NCBI RefSeq assembly: GCF_031450805.1
Contig: NZ_JARTVY010000001.1
Location: 2,480,001 to 2,544,000 of the forward strand
Direction of reading: 5' to 3'
Length of the DNA stretch: 64,000 bases
Source of the DNA: Caballeronia sp031450805
Lineage (GTDB): Bacteria > Pseudomonadota > Gammaproteobacteria > Burkholderiales > Burkholderiaceae
Shown here: in pieces, positions 1 through 9,501 of the stretch
Layout: each line of letters starts with the position of its first letter
Numbering within the stretch: the stretch's first letter is position 1
Position numbers and translations under genes: made by a program
Notes under the pieces: generated by a model
Seen by the model: the letters and a program-made list of their open reading frames with translations, nothing else
What the model was told of the DNA's origin: nothing
Databases searched by the model: none

Positions 1-649
1 CGCCCGCGCCTTCGTTCCCGAAAACCCAGGCAAGCGGCGGCGACAGATCGCAATCGTAGATGGCGACGGCGCCGTGCGAATCGGTGATGGTGACCGGCAC
101 ATCGAGGCGCGCGATCAGGCCGGACGGCCCGACGTCCTCGAAGATGTCGAGCAGGAAGTGCGCGCCCATGCCCGAGCGCAGCACCTTCGATGACCACGCA
201 TACGCCGTCCCCGGCGCGCAGAACACGCGTGTCACGCCGGCCGCTGCCGCGCTGCGCAGAATGGAACCGACGTTGCCCGCGTCCTGAACGCCGTCGAGAA
301 TCACGCAGGTTTCGCTCACGCGATCGGGCAACGCCGCGCCGATCTTCTCGACGAGCAACAACATGCCGACGCCGTGCACGACGCTTGAAAGCTGGCCGAA
401 AAGCGCATCAGGCAAAACGACCACTCGCCTTTCTTCGATGCGCGCCACGATTTCACGCGCTTCGGCATGCGTCAGCGCGCCTTCGGTGACGACGCACGTT
501 TCCGGCTGACCGGCGGTATCGAGATAAGCGGCGGCGAGATGCAGCCCTTCGAGCAGTGCGTGGCCGCTGCGCCGCTGTTGTGCGGTAGAGCCGGCGAGCG
601 CTTTCAGGCGCTTGTAGAGCGGGTTGTCCCGCGAAGTGATGGATTTCAC
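1..649 (-). CDS. TrmH/SpoU-family RNA 2'-O-methyltransferase (partial, C-terminus beyond window edge)
   Basis: The minus strand gives 216 residues from a GTG start and runs off the left edge. An N-terminal substrate-binding region (about residues 1-105) is followed by a SpoU methylase domain. Motif 1 is visible at residues 119-136 (DGVQDAGNVGSILRSA, with the family Asn at 126), and the start of motif 2 (GNEGAG) sits at the edge. The family transfers a methyl group from SAM to a ribose 2'-OH in rRNA or tRNA through a knotted fold. The start lies 23 bp after the rnhB stop, so it is probably co-transcribed with rnhB. No ATG is available nearby; GTG at 649 is the best start seen. The exact RNA target (for example RlmB-like 23S rRNA) cannot be read from the sequence. 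Confidence 0.85.
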   Translation of the reverse strand, partial: MKSITSRDNPLYKRLKALAGSTAQQRRSGHALLEGLHLAAAYLDTAGQPETCVVTEGALTHAEAREIVARIEERRVVVLPDALFGQLSSVVHGVGMLLLVEKIGAALPDRVSETCVILDGVQDAGNVGSILRSAAAAGVTRVFCAPGTAYAWSSKVLRSGMGAHFLLDIFEDVGPSGLIARLDVPVTITDSHGAVAIYDCDLSPPLAWVFGNEGAG

Positions 650-672
650 GTTGAATTCGGTCGCGGTCGCGG

Positions 673-1386
673 TCAGAACGCTAGCGCGTCCGAGTCGCCG
701 TCTTGCGTCTCGGCGGCGTGCAGCACTTCGGGCGCGATGTCCGGCAGCACGGAGCCGAAGAACAAGGCATGCGCTTCACGCACAGGCGCAAACGACCGGC
801 GATGATGCTCGCACGGCCCATGTTCGCGCAGCGCCTTCAGATGCTGCGGCGTGCCGTAGCCCGAATGCGCAGCGAAACCGTACACGGGATACGTCTCGTG
901 CAACTCGACCAGCATGCGGTCGCGCGTGACCTTCGCAAGAATCGACGCGGCCGAGATCTGTTTGACGAGCGCGTCGCCGCCGATCACGGCCTCGCTGCGA
1001 ATCGACAGCGTCGGGCAGCGGTTGCCATCGATCTTGACGAGCGTCGGCGCGACGGCCAGCCCTTCGACCGCGCGCTTCATCGCGAGCATGGTCGCGTGCA
1101 GGATGTTGATGGTGTCGATTTCCTCGACGCTCGCCGACGCGATGCAGAAAGCCAGCGCGCGATCGACGATCTTCTCGTACAACTCTTCGCGCTTTTTCGC
1201 GGTCAGCGCCTTGGAATCGTCGAGGCCGTTGATTCGGGGCCTGGCGGGATCGAAGATCACCGCCGCCGCCACGACCGGTCCCGCGAGCGGGCCGCGCCCG
1301 GCTTCATCGACGCCGCAGATGATGTCCAGCGGCGAGCTGAAGTCGAGCCCGCTTTGCGCTTTCTGTCGACTGGCCTGACTCGCCAT
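673..1386 (-). CDS. rnhB: Ribonuclease HII
   Basis: The 237-residue protein removes RNA from RNA-DNA hybrids, including single misincorporated ribonucleotides. The signature GVDEAGRGPLAGPV begins at residue 25 and holds the catalytic Asp27-Glu28 pair; a further acidic site follows in GLDDSKAL. Its ATG overlaps the lpxB stop as TAATG, which indicates translational coupling. The N-terminal 20 residues before the conserved core are polar and variable, so a slightly later start is possible but no better codon is seen. The lpxA-lpxB-rnhB order is common in proteobacteria. Confidence 0.96.
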   Translation of the reverse strand: MASQASRQKAQSGLDFSSPLDIICGVDEAGRGPLAGPVVAAAVIFDPARPRINGLDDSKALTAKKREELYEKIVDRALAFCIASASVEEIDTINILHATMLAMKRAVEGLAVAPTLVKIDGNRCPTLSIRSEAVIGGDALVKQISAASILAKVTRDRMLVELHETYPVYGFAAHSGYGTPQHLKALREHGPCEHHRRSFAPVREAHALFFGSVLPDIAPEVLHAAETQDGDSDALAF

Positions 1387-2552
1387 TACCGCGCCCCTCG
1401 CGTTTCCAGCACCCGCGCGACCGCTTCAGCCGCTCGCTGCGACGTGTTCTGGCGCAGCGCGATGTGCATATCGGTGAAGATGTCGGTCAGCGTACGGCGG
1501 TTCGCGTCGTCGTTCAACTGTTTCAGCGTCGCGTCCGCGAGTGCTTCGGGCGTCGCGAAATGCTGCAGGATTTCCGGCACGACGAAGCGCCCCGCCAGAA
1601 TATTCGGCAAGCCCACGTAAGGCAGGTAACCCTGCCGCTTCATGATCTGGCCGGTGAGCCAGGGCACCTTGTACGAGATGACCATCGGCTTTTTAAGCAG
1701 CGCCGCTTCGAGCGTCACCGTTCCACTTTTCACGAGGATGGCGTCGGCGGCGGTCATCGCGGTTTGCGCGCGGCCATCGGTAATGGTCAGCGACAGATGC
1801 GGATGCGCCTCCACGAGCGGCTGCAGCAGTTCGCGCAGCGCGGGGTTCGCCGCGGGCATCAGGAAACGCACGCCCGGCTCCCGAAGCTGCATCAGTTCCA
1901 TGGCGTCGAAGAACGTCGGGCCGATCAGCGCGATTTCCGAGCGCCGGCTGCCCGGCAACACGGCAATCACCGGCCCGCCTTCTGCGATGCCCAACTCGCG
2001 CCGCGCACCCGCGACGTCCGGTTCCAGCGGAATTTCATCGGCGAGCGGATGGCCGACATACGTCGACGCCACGCCCGCCTTCTGCAGCAACGCGGTTTCG
2101 AACGGAAAGACGCACAGCATGTGATCGACCGCTTTCACGATCTTTTTGATGCGCCCGCCGCGCCACGCCCAGATGGACGGACACACGAAATGGACGGTCG
2201 GGATGCCCGCTTCGCGCAACGGCTGCTCGAGCCCGAAATTGAAGTCGGGCGCGTCCACGCCGATGAACACCGACGGCGGCTCCGCAAGCAATTGGCGCTT
2301 CAGTTCGTTGCGAATGCCGAGGATCTCGGGGATGTGCCGCAGCGCTTCGACATAGCCGCGCACGGTGAGCTTGTCCATCGGCCAGTGCGCTTCGAAACCC
2401 GCCGACGTCATGCGCGGCCCGCCGATGCCGCTATACCGCGTGTCGGCCGGCAAGCACTCGTGCAGGCCCTTCAGCAGCGATGCCGCGAGCAGATCGCCGG
2501 AGGGCTCGCCCGCGACCATCGCGATTCGCGGGGCAGTGGTGATCAACGTCAT
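1386..2552 (-). CDS. lpxB: Lipid-A-disaccharide synthase
   Basis: The 388-residue glycosyltransferase (GT19) joins UDP-diacylglucosamine and lipid X to make the beta-1,6 disaccharide of lipid A at the inner face of the cytoplasmic membrane. The N-terminal MVAGEPSGDLLAA and internal GIGGPRM, FVCPSIWAWR and LPGSRRSEI segments are typical of LpxB, and length is normal. The gene starts 12 bp after the lpxA stop and overlaps rnhB by one base. It forms a lipid A block with lpxD, fabZ and lpxA. Confidence 0.97.
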   Translation of the reverse strand: MTLITTAPRIAMVAGEPSGDLLAASLLKGLHECLPADTRYSGIGGPRMTSAGFEAHWPMDKLTVRGYVEALRHIPEILGIRNELKRQLLAEPPSVFIGVDAPDFNFGLEQPLREAGIPTVHFVCPSIWAWRGGRIKKIVKAVDHMLCVFPFETALLQKAGVASTYVGHPLADEIPLEPDVAGARRELGIAEGGPVIAVLPGSRRSEIALIGPTFFDAMELMQLREPGVRFLMPAANPALRELLQPLVEAHPHLSLTITDGRAQTAMTAADAILVKSGTVTLEAALLKKPMVISYKVPWLTGQIMKRQGYLPYVGLPNILAGRFVVPEILQHFATPEALADATLKQLNDDANRRTLTDIFTDMHIALRQNTSQRAAEAVARVLETRGAR

Positions 2553-2564
2553 CGAAATACGCGT

Positions 2565-3353
2565 TCAGCGGATGATGCCGCGCTGCGACGCCGCGATGAA
2601 GTCTGTGAAAGCCTTGACGGGCGCATCGCCCTCGCCGCCCGCCACGCTCAGTTCGCGAAGCTGCGTCTTCGCCTCTTCGAGCGACAGGCCGCTCTTATAG
2701 ACGATGCGATACGCCGAGCGCAGCGCCGAGATGGCCTCGGGCGTGAAGCCGCGCCGGCGCAGACCTTCGACGTTGATCCCGTGCGGTTCCGCCTTGTTGC
2801 CGGCGGCGATCACGAACGGCGGCACGTCCTGCACGAGCGCGGAAGCGCCGCCCAGCATCGAATGCGCGCCGATCCGCACGAACTGGTGCACGCCCGACAT
2901 GCCGCCGACGATCGCGTGATCGCCAACAGTGACGTGCCCCGCCAGTTGCGCGTTGCTCGACATGATGACGTTGTTGCCCAGCCGGCAGTCGTGGCCGACG
3001 TGAACATAAGCCATGATCCAGCAATCGTCGCCGATGGACGTCAGGCCCTGGTCCTGCACCGTGCCTGTATGCAGCGTCGTGAATTCGCGGATGGTGTTGC
3101 GGTCGCCGATTTCCAGACGAGTCGGCTCGTCCCTGTACTTCATGTCCTGCGGACGCCCGCCGATCGACGCGTAATGGCCGATGCGGTTGTCCCGTCCGAT
3201 CATCGTGTGGCCTTCGATCACGCTATGCGACCCGACGGTCGTGCCCGCGCCGATGACGACGTGCGCACCGACGATCGCGTACGGTCCGATCTCGACGGAA
3301 TCGTCGATCTGAGCGCCCGGCTCGATGATCGCGGTGGGGTGAATGGTGGTCAT
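2565..3353 (-). CDS. lpxA: UDP-N-acetylglucosamine acyltransferase
   Basis: The 262-residue protein catalyses the first lipid A step, 3-O-acylation of UDP-GlcNAc with an R-3-hydroxyacyl-ACP. The N-terminal two thirds are hexapeptide repeats ([LIV]-G-x(4)) that build a left-handed parallel beta-helix. The catalytic His is His121 in HVGHDCRLG, and the C-terminal helical domain has the expected YRIVYKSGLSLEEA segment. The ATG at 3353 is preceded by purine-rich GAGGCG. It sits 54 bp downstream of fabZ, which competes for the same hydroxyacyl-ACP pool. Confidence 0.97.
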   Translation of the reverse strand: MTTIHPTAIIEPGAQIDDSVEIGPYAIVGAHVVIGAGTTVGSHSVIEGHTMIGRDNRIGHYASIGGRPQDMKYRDEPTRLEIGDRNTIREFTTLHTGTVQDQGLTSIGDDCWIMAYVHVGHDCRLGNNVIMSSNAQLAGHVTVGDHAIVGGMSGVHQFVRIGAHSMLGGASALVQDVPPFVIAAGNKAEPHGINVEGLRRRGFTPEAISALRSAYRIVYKSGLSLEEAKTQLRELSVAGGEGDAPVKAFTDFIAASQRGIIR

Positions 3354-3407
3354 GCGCCTCGCCTCTCAATGCTGTGTTGCGTATGCTGTCCGTCCGCTTG
3401 CGCTGCT

Positions 3408-3872
3408 TCAGGCGCTGGCGTCCGTATTCTTCACGGTACACATGAGTTCGGCTTCGGCGGCGGTCACGCCATCCACTTCGGCGCGCGCCTTGAACTTCCA
3501 GATGCCTCGCATGTACCGCTCGAAGTTGACGTTCAGGATCAGCTGATCGCCCGGTTCCACGACGCGCTTGAAACGCGCGCCGTCGATGCCGACGAAGTAG
3601 TAGAGCGTGGTCGTCGGGTCGTGCGGCTCTTCGGCGAACGTCAGCAGCGCAGCGGTTTGCGCGAGTGCTTCGAGAATCAGCACGCCGGGCATTACGGGCC
3701 GCGTCGGGAAATGCCCCTGGAAAAACGGCTCGTTGATCGTGACGTTCTTCAACGCTTTGATGCTCTTGTGCGGCTCGAGTTCGAGCACGCGATCCACGAG
3801 CAGGATCGGATACCGATGCGGCAGCAGCGTGAGGATCTTGTGAATGTCGAGGTTGATTTTTTCTGTGCTCAT
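3408..3872 (-). CDS. fabZ: 3-hydroxyacyl-ACP dehydratase FabZ
   Basis: The 154-residue hot-dog fold enzyme dehydrates 3-hydroxyacyl-ACP in fatty acid elongation. The active-site segment FFQGHFPTRPVMPGVL carries His54, and the partner Glu68 lies in the following helix. An ORF extends 30 codons further upstream, but that stretch is basic and non-conserved; ATG at 3872 (MSTEKINLD) matches the family length. A 128-bp gap separates it from lpxD. Linkage between lpxD and lpxA is typical and ties membrane lipid and lipid A supply together. Confidence 0.96.
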   Translation of the reverse strand: MSTEKINLDIHKILTLLPHRYPILLVDRVLELEPHKSIKALKNVTINEPFFQGHFPTRPVMPGVLILEALAQTAALLTFAEEPHDPTTTLYYFVGIDGARFKRVVEPGDQLILNVNFERYMRGIWKFKARAEVDGVTAAEAELMCTVKNTDASA

Positions 3873-4000
3873 GGTCGTTCTGCTCGCGCGTGTCTTGCGC
3901 GGTAGTGACTGCGGGCGTCGAACGCCCGCATGAAATTCGTACTTGCCGGGCAGCTCCGCCAAACCGGCCTGTCCGGTTGCTTCCCGAATCTGCCGGGCGC

Positions 4001-5092
4001 TCAGGCTTCGCCGGTTTTCTTGTCGGCCAGCGCCGTTTCGAGCGCCTTGATGCGGTCGCGGAGCTTATCCAGATTGCGCACCAGCGCGGCGCTCTTGTTC
4101 CAGTCCGCATGGCTGACGGCCGGGAATGCGCTCGTGTACATGCCGGGCTTGGTCAGAGACTTCGATACGCCCGATTGCGCCGTGACGATCACGTAATCCG
4201 CCAGCGTCACGTGACCCGCAATGCCCACTGCCCCGCCGATCATGCAATGCTTGCCGATGTTCGTGCTGCCCGCGATGCCCGCGCAACCCGCGATGACCGT
4301 GTACGCGCCGATACGGCAGTTATGGCCGATCTGCACCAGGTTGTCGATCTTCACGCATTCTTCGATGACCGTATCCGCCATGGCGCCGCGGTCGATCGTC
4401 GTGTTCGCGCCGATTTCCACGTCGTCGCCGATCTGCACCGCACCGACTTGCGGGATCTTCACCCAGCTTCCGGTGCGCGCATCGCCTTCGCCGACGAAAT
4501 CGGGCGCGAAGCCAAAACCGTCCGCGCCGATCACCGCGCCGGCGTGCACGATCACGCGCGCGCCGAGCTTGCAACCATGATAGACCGTGACGTTCGGATA
4601 CAAATGGACGTCGTCGCCGAGCCTGACGCCAGCGCCGACGGATACGCCGGCGTCCAGCCTGACGCGTTCGCCGACGACCGCACCGGCTTCGACCGTCACA
4701 TGCGGGCCGATTACCACGCTTGCCGCCACCTTCGCGGCGGGATCGACGAATGCGCTCGGATGGACGCCCGGTTCAACCTTCGGTGTCGACAACTCGATGA
4801 ACGCCTGCGCCACGCGCGCGAAATAGGCGTAAGGATTCGGCGTGACGATGAAGTTGCTGCCTTCACGCGGCGCCGTCAGTTTGTCCAGGTCCGCCCGCGA
4901 GATGAGCACTGCGCCCGCGCGGGTCGACTCGACCTGCGGCAGGTACTTCTGATTCGCGAGAAACGCGAGTTGCGCCGGGCCGGCCTTGTCGAGCGGCGCA
5001 AGGCCCTCGACGCGATGCGCGCCCTGGCCCACGACTTCGCCGCCAAAGCGCCTGACCAGTTCGTCGAGCGTGATCGCCATGCCTGATGCCAT
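4001..5092 (-). CDS. lpxD: UDP-3-O-(3-hydroxyacyl)glucosamine N-acyltransferase
   Basis: The 363-residue enzyme catalyses the third lipid A step, N-acylation of UDP-3-O-acyl-glucosamine. An N-terminal uridine-binding domain (about residues 1-110) precedes a long hexapeptide-repeat beta-helix. The presumed catalytic His is in IGHNCRIG, and a C-terminal helix ends the protein. Two in-frame ATGs are four codons apart (5092 and 5080). A GAGGAG motif upstream fits the first slightly better, while family alignments usually start at the second (MAITLDEL). Confidence 0.95.
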   Translation of the reverse strand: MASGMAITLDELVRRFGGEVVGQGAHRVEGLAPLDKAGPAQLAFLANQKYLPQVESTRAGAVLISRADLDKLTAPREGSNFIVTPNPYAYFARVAQAFIELSTPKVEPGVHPSAFVDPAAKVAASVVIGPHVTVEAGAVVGERVRLDAGVSVGAGVRLGDDVHLYPNVTVYHGCKLGARVIVHAGAVIGADGFGFAPDFVGEGDARTGSWVKIPQVGAVQIGDDVEIGANTTIDRGAMADTVIEECVKIDNLVQIGHNCRIGAYTVIAGCAGIAGSTNIGKHCMIGGAVGIAGHVTLADYVIVTAQSGVSKSLTKPGMYTSAFPAVSHADWNKSAALVRNLDKLRDRIKALETALADKKTGEA

Positions 5093-5110
5093 GCGTATGA
5101 AGACTCCTCG

Positions 5111-5674
5111 TCAGTTCGGGCTCGTGCCGCCGCCCTGGCTCGTGGCCGCGAGCGCCTTCAGCACCTGATCCGTGATGTCGATGCGCGGACTCACGTACAC
5201 CGCCTCCTGCACGATCAGGTCGTAGTGCTGCTGCTCTGCGATCTGCTTGATGACCTTGTTCGCGCGATCCAGCACCGCCGCGAGTTCCTCGTTGCGGCGC
5301 TGATTCAGGTCTTCGCGGAACTCGCGCTGCCGGCGCTGAAAGTCCGCGTCGAGCTGGGCGAGATCGCGCTGGCGCGCTGCGCGGTCGGTCGGCCCCATCG
5401 ACGGGCCATTCTTGTCGATGTTGTCGGACATCGACTTGAGCCGCTGCGCCATGTCCTGCAAAGCTTTGTCCCGCTTGGAGAATTCCTGCTCCAGCTTGGA
5501 CTGGGCGGCCTTCGCAGCCGACGACTCGCGCAGGATGCGGTCGGAATTCACCGCAGCGATGCGCGCTTCCTGCGCGTTCGCTTTCGCGACCGCACCGAGG
5601 CCGAGAAACATCGACAACGCAAGCGCCAGCGTCATGTGTTTCGAGAGCTTACCGGTTCGCAAAGTGTTCCTCAC
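5111..5674 (-). CDS. skp: Periplasmic chaperone OmpH/Skp
   Basis: The 187-residue protein is a periplasmic holdase for unfolded outer-membrane proteins. A signal peptide occupies roughly residues 1-35 (hydrophobic MTLALALSMFLGLGAV, then cleavage near AKANAQ-EA). The mature part is a charged helical coiled coil rich in K, R, E, Q and D, as expected of the Skp trimer tentacles. The GTG at 5674 gives an N-region of 13 residues; an internal ATG at 5635 is an alternative. It lies 47 bp after bamA, whose substrates it escorts. Confidence 0.92.
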   Translation of the reverse strand: MRNTLRTGKLSKHMTLALALSMFLGLGAVAKANAQEARIAAVNSDRILRESSAAKAAQSKLEQEFSKRDKALQDMAQRLKSMSDNIDKNGPSMGPTDRAARQRDLAQLDADFQRRQREFREDLNQRRNEELAAVLDRANKVIKQIAEQQHYDLIVQEAVYVSPRIDITDQVLKALAATSQGGGTSPN

Positions 5675-5721
5675 GTTACGTCGAAATGAATGAAGTCCGC
5701 GTTCTCAACGGGTGCCGGCGC

Positions 5722-8034
5722 TTAGAACGCCGTACCGATCTGGAACTGGAACTTCTGATACTGGTCGCCATCGTGTTTCTGCAGCGGGAAGCCGAGGCTC
5801 AGCTTGAGCGGGCCGATCGGCGAGATCCACGCAAGACCCAGACCGTAGCCGTAGCGCAGGCCGTTCGCGCCGGTGCTCGTGCCACCCTGGTTCGGATCGC
5901 CCCATACGTTACCGGCGTCGAGGAAGGTGAACACGCGCAGCGTGCGGTCATAGCCCGTACCCGGCAGCGGGAAGGTCAGCTCGATATTGCCCACCGCCAT
6001 GCGCGAGCCGCCGATCGGGTCGTTCGTCTTGCCGTCGCGCGGCCCGAGCGAACTCGGCGAGTAGCCGCGCACGGAGCCGATACCGCCCGCGTAGTAGTTC
6101 TTGAAGATCGGGTACGTCTGACCTTGCAGGCCCTTGCCGTAGCCGCCCTGCAAGTTGAAGCCGAGCACGAAGCCGCGCGCGAACGAGTAGTAATACTGGA
6201 ACTGCGCGTCGAACTTCGCGTAGGTCGTGTTGCCGAGCGGCGTGCCGTATTCGGCGTTCGACTGCAGATAGTAACCACGGCTCGGCACGAGCGCGCTGTC
6301 GCGATTGTCGCGCGACCAGCCGACCGTCAGCGGATAATTGTTCACTACGCGACCGAATTCCTTCACGTAGTTGATATACGACTGCGGCGTGGACGAATCG
6401 GTGTCCATCGTGTTCTGTTCGGCGCCGACGCCGAAGAACACCGTGTCCTGCTCGGAAAACGGGATGCCGAACTTCGTGTCCGCGCCCATCGTCACGATCT
6501 TGAAACTGGAATCCGTCGAGTAGTAAAGCGGCTGATAAGTGCGGTAGTAAGCGTCGGTGATGCGCTTGATGCCGTCGATCGTGAAATACGGATCGACCTG
6601 CGTGACCGTCAGCGTGCGGTACGTCTTCGCCGTGTTCACGTTCACCGCGAGGCTCGTACCGGAGCCGAACACGTTGTCCTGGGAGACGCCCGCCGACAGC
6701 ACGACCTTGTCCGTCGACGAGAAACCCGCGCCCAGCGTGATCGCGCCGGTCGGCTTTTCGGCCACCTTGACGTCGACATCGACCTGGTCGTTCGTGCCTT
6801 CCACAGGCGTCGTGGTGACGTCCACGTCCGTGAAGTAGCCGAGACGGTTCACACGATCCTTCGACAGCGCAAGCCGGCTCGAGTCGAACCACGAGCTTTC
6901 GAGCTGGCGCATTTCGCGGCGCACCACTTCGTCACGAGTGCGCGTATTGCCGACGATATTCACACGCCGCACGTACACGCGGCGGCTCGGCTCGACGTTG
7001 AGCGTGAGCGCGACGGTGTGATGCGCCTGGTCGATTTCCGGCTGCGCGTTGACCTGCGCGAACGCGTAGCCGTATTCGCCGAGCTTGTCGACGATCGCCT
7101 TCGTGGTCGCCTGCAGCTTCTCGGCCGAGAACAACTGCCCCGACTTCACCGTGATCAGCTTGTTCAGTTCCGCTTCGCGGTCGAGCAGGTTGCCCGACAG
7201 TTTCACGCTGCTGACCTTGTACGGCTCGCCTTCGTGCACGGCGACCGTCAGGTACATGTCTTTCTTGTCCGGCGAGATCGACACCTGCGTGGAGTCGATG
7301 CTGAACTCGAGGTAACCGTGATTCAAGTAATACGAGCGGACGTTCTCGAGGTCGCCGGTCAGCTTTTCCTTCGCGTAAAGGTCGCTCTTCGTGTACCACG
7401 AGAACCAGTTCGGCGTGGACAGCTGCATTTCGCCGAGCAGCGTGCCCGTGCTGACCGCCTTGTTGCCGACGAAGTTGATCTGCCGAATCTTCGCGCTCGG
7501 GCCTTCGGCGACCGAGAAGAGAATCGACACGCGATTGCGGTCCACCGGCGTGACCGTGGTGGTCACTTCCGCCGCGTAGTAGCCGCGCGTCAGGTACTGG
7601 CGCTTCAGTTCCTGCTCGGCCTTGTCGAGCAGCGACTTGTCGTACGAGCGACCCTGCGACAAACCGACCGAGCGCAGCGCCTTCGTGATGGTGTCTTTAT
7701 CGAACTCATGAAGGCCCGAGAACTCGATGTTCGAGATGGCCGGCCGTTCCTGCACCTGCACGACCACCACGTTGCCCTCGGTGGCGATCTGCACGTCGTT
7801 GAAGAACCCCGTTGCGTACAGTGCGCGAATCGCTTCGGAGGCCTTGTCGTCGGAGAACGTCTCGCCTTGCTTGATCGGCAGATAGGCGAATACGGAGCCC
7901 GGCTCGATGCGTTGGAGACCTTCGATCCGGATATCCTGCACGACGAACGGCGTGGTGGCGTGAGCCGCCATGCCCGTTGCGGCGAGCGCCGCGGCCACAG
8001 CCGACTTAGGAACAAAGCGATGAGGTTTGAACAA
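5722..8034 (-). CDS. bamA: Outer membrane protein assembly factor BamA
   Basis: BamA is the core of the BAM complex, which inserts beta-barrel proteins into the outer membrane. I place the start at TTG 8034, giving 770 residues. It produces a normal signal peptide (MFKPHRFVPKSAVAAA... cleaved after MAAHA) and has GGGGAAG just upstream. A longer reading to ATG 8115 would bury the signal peptide behind 27 residues. Five POTRA domains span about residues 25-345, then a 16-strand barrel with the loop-6 motif SVRGYSPSSLGP. The protein ends in a terminal phenylalanine, the barrel sorting signal. It lies between rseP and skp, the usual order. Confidence 0.96.
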   Translation of the reverse strand: MFKPHRFVPKSAVAAALAATGMAAHATTPFVVQDIRIEGLQRIEPGSVFAYLPIKQGETFSDDKASEAIRALYATGFFNDVQIATEGNVVVVQVQERPAISNIEFSGLHEFDKDTITKALRSVGLSQGRSYDKSLLDKAEQELKRQYLTRGYYAAEVTTTVTPVDRNRVSILFSVAEGPSAKIRQINFVGNKAVSTGTLLGEMQLSTPNWFSWYTKSDLYAKEKLTGDLENVRSYYLNHGYLEFSIDSTQVSISPDKKDMYLTVAVHEGEPYKVSSVKLSGNLLDREAELNKLITVKSGQLFSAEKLQATTKAIVDKLGEYGYAFAQVNAQPEIDQAHHTVALTLNVEPSRRVYVRRVNIVGNTRTRDEVVRREMRQLESSWFDSSRLALSKDRVNRLGYFTDVDVTTTPVEGTNDQVDVDVKVAEKPTGAITLGAGFSSTDKVVLSAGVSQDNVFGSGTSLAVNVNTAKTYRTLTVTQVDPYFTIDGIKRITDAYYRTYQPLYYSTDSSFKIVTMGADTKFGIPFSEQDTVFFGVGAEQNTMDTDSSTPQSYINYVKEFGRVVNNYPLTVGWSRDNRDSALVPSRGYYLQSNAEYGTPLGNTTYAKFDAQFQYYYSFARGFVLGFNLQGGYGKGLQGQTYPIFKNYYAGGIGSVRGYSPSSLGPRDGKTNDPIGGSRMAVGNIELTFPLPGTGYDRTLRVFTFLDAGNVWGDPNQGGTSTGANGLRYGYGLGLAWISPIGPLKLSLGFPLQKHDGDQYQKFQFQIGTAF

Positions 8035-8111
8035 CGTGCTTCCCCAGTATTTAAAGCTGCATTCGTTCCGGCGGTCGCTCGTATCGCGACGCCAGAGATT
8101 ATCAAAATGGA

Positions 8112-9494
8112 TCAAAAACGGATGAGGCGTGTCAGGTCGTTGAACAGCGCGATCATCGACAGAGCGACGATGCAGACGAGGCCCGCCCGTTGCAGGACCA
8201 GCTGCCAGCGATCGGACACCGCCTTGCCGGTAACGGCTTCAACCAAATAATATAACAGATGCCCACCGTCCAAAACGGGAATCGGTAACAAGTTCAACAC
8301 ACCGAGACTGATGCTGACGAGGGCCAGGAAAGAAATAAATGCCGTCGCGCCGAGACGCGCGCTCTTTCCGGCGTAGTCCGCAATCGTCACCGGCCCCGAC
8401 AGATTCTTGAGCGACGCCTCGCCGATGATCATCCGCCCGAACATGCGCAGCGAATAGACACTGATGTCCCAGGTGCGGTTCACGCCCAGACGCAGGCTTT
8501 CGAGCGGACCGTAGCGCACGTCGACGGTCGGCAACTGATTGGCGAGCGCAGCGCCGATGCGGCCGATGTCCCGCCCCGTCGATGCATCGCGCTTCACGTC
8601 CGGCACGATCTGCACCGTATCGCGCCTGACCTGGCTGCCTTCGCCGCGCTCGATGACGAGTGCCACCGGCTTGCCGCCGTGCGCCTTCACGTAGTCGATG
8701 AAGCGCGTCGCGTTGTCGACCGGACGGCCGTCGACGGCGCGCAGCTTGTCGCCAGCGGCGAGCCCGCTTTTCTGCGCCGCACTGCCCGCCTCCACGCCCG
8801 CGACCGTCAGCGTGCCGCCGCCCGGCGTGAAGCCGAGCTTGTCCATGAAGTCCTGCTCGGCGTCCGCTTCGGTGATGCCTGTCACGGTCAGCGGGAAATC
8901 GAACGTGCCCTCGTGCGTCTTCGCGGTCAGCACGATGCGCCGATGATCGAACGAAGCGTCGAGCAGCTTCCAGCGCAGATCGGACCACGAACGAATGGGC
9001 TGCGTCTCGCCGCCTTGCGAATCGCGCATCGAGACGATCTGCTCGCCGCCCTCGAAGCCGGCGCGCGCGGCGGCCGTATCGGAGGCCGGCGCCGAAACGA
9101 TGGCCTGCGGCTCCGTGACGCCGCCCGCGAAAACCGCGGCGAACAGCGCGATGGCCAGCAGGAAGTTCGCGACCGGCCCCGCCGCGACGATCGCGATGCG
9201 CTTCGACACCGGCTGGCGGTTGAACGCGCGCGGCAGGTCTTCCGACGGAATGCTGCCTTCGGTTTCCCGTTCGTCGAGCATCTTCACGTAACCGCCGAGC
9301 GGCAGCGCCGAGATGGTCCACTCGACGCCGGTCTTCTTGCTGACCCAGCGCACGAGCGGTTTGCCGAAGCCGACCGAGAAACGCAGCACCTTGACGCCGC
9401 ACATTCGCGCGACGCTGTAGTGACCGAATTCGTGGACGACGACGAGCACGCCTATCGCGACGACGAAGGCGACGATTTCGGTCAGAAAGTTCAT
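8112..9494 (-). CDS. rseP: Site-2 intramembrane zinc metalloprotease RseP
   Basis: The 460-residue inner-membrane protease cleaves anti-sigma factor RseA to release sigma-E when outer-membrane proteins misfold, and also clears signal-peptide remnants. The zinc motif HEFGH is at residues 21-25 in the first membrane helix. PDZ-type domains occupy the periplasmic middle, and the third metal ligand lies in PVLDGGHLL near the C-terminus. ATG at 9494 is chosen; the ORF extends 30 codons into dxr, but that is shadow sequence. It starts 7 bp after the dxr stop. Confidence 0.95.
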   Translation of the reverse strand: MNFLTEIVAFVVAIGVLVVVHEFGHYSVARMCGVKVLRFSVGFGKPLVRWVSKKTGVEWTISALPLGGYVKMLDERETEGSIPSEDLPRAFNRQPVSKRIAIVAAGPVANFLLAIALFAAVFAGGVTEPQAIVSAPASDTAAARAGFEGGEQIVSMRDSQGGETQPIRSWSDLRWKLLDASFDHRRIVLTAKTHEGTFDFPLTVTGITEADAEQDFMDKLGFTPGGGTLTVAGVEAGSAAQKSGLAAGDKLRAVDGRPVDNATRFIDYVKAHGGKPVALVIERGEGSQVRRDTVQIVPDVKRDASTGRDIGRIGAALANQLPTVDVRYGPLESLRLGVNRTWDISVYSLRMFGRMIIGEASLKNLSGPVTIADYAGKSARLGATAFISFLALVSISLGVLNLLPIPVLDGGHLLYYLVEAVTGKAVSDRWQLVLQRAGLVCIVALSMIALFNDLTRLIRF

Positions 9495-9501
9495 GACGGC
9501 C

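Noticed and set aside
1464..3905. An 813-codon plus-strand frame opposite lpxB, lpxA and fabZ
   Set aside because: It crosses three clear minus-strand genes and their gaps and has shadow-type composition.
5686..8250. An 854-codon open frame on the plus strand opposite bamA
   Set aside because: It is the antisense shadow of bamA; composition is Arg/Val/His-rich and no domain is visible.
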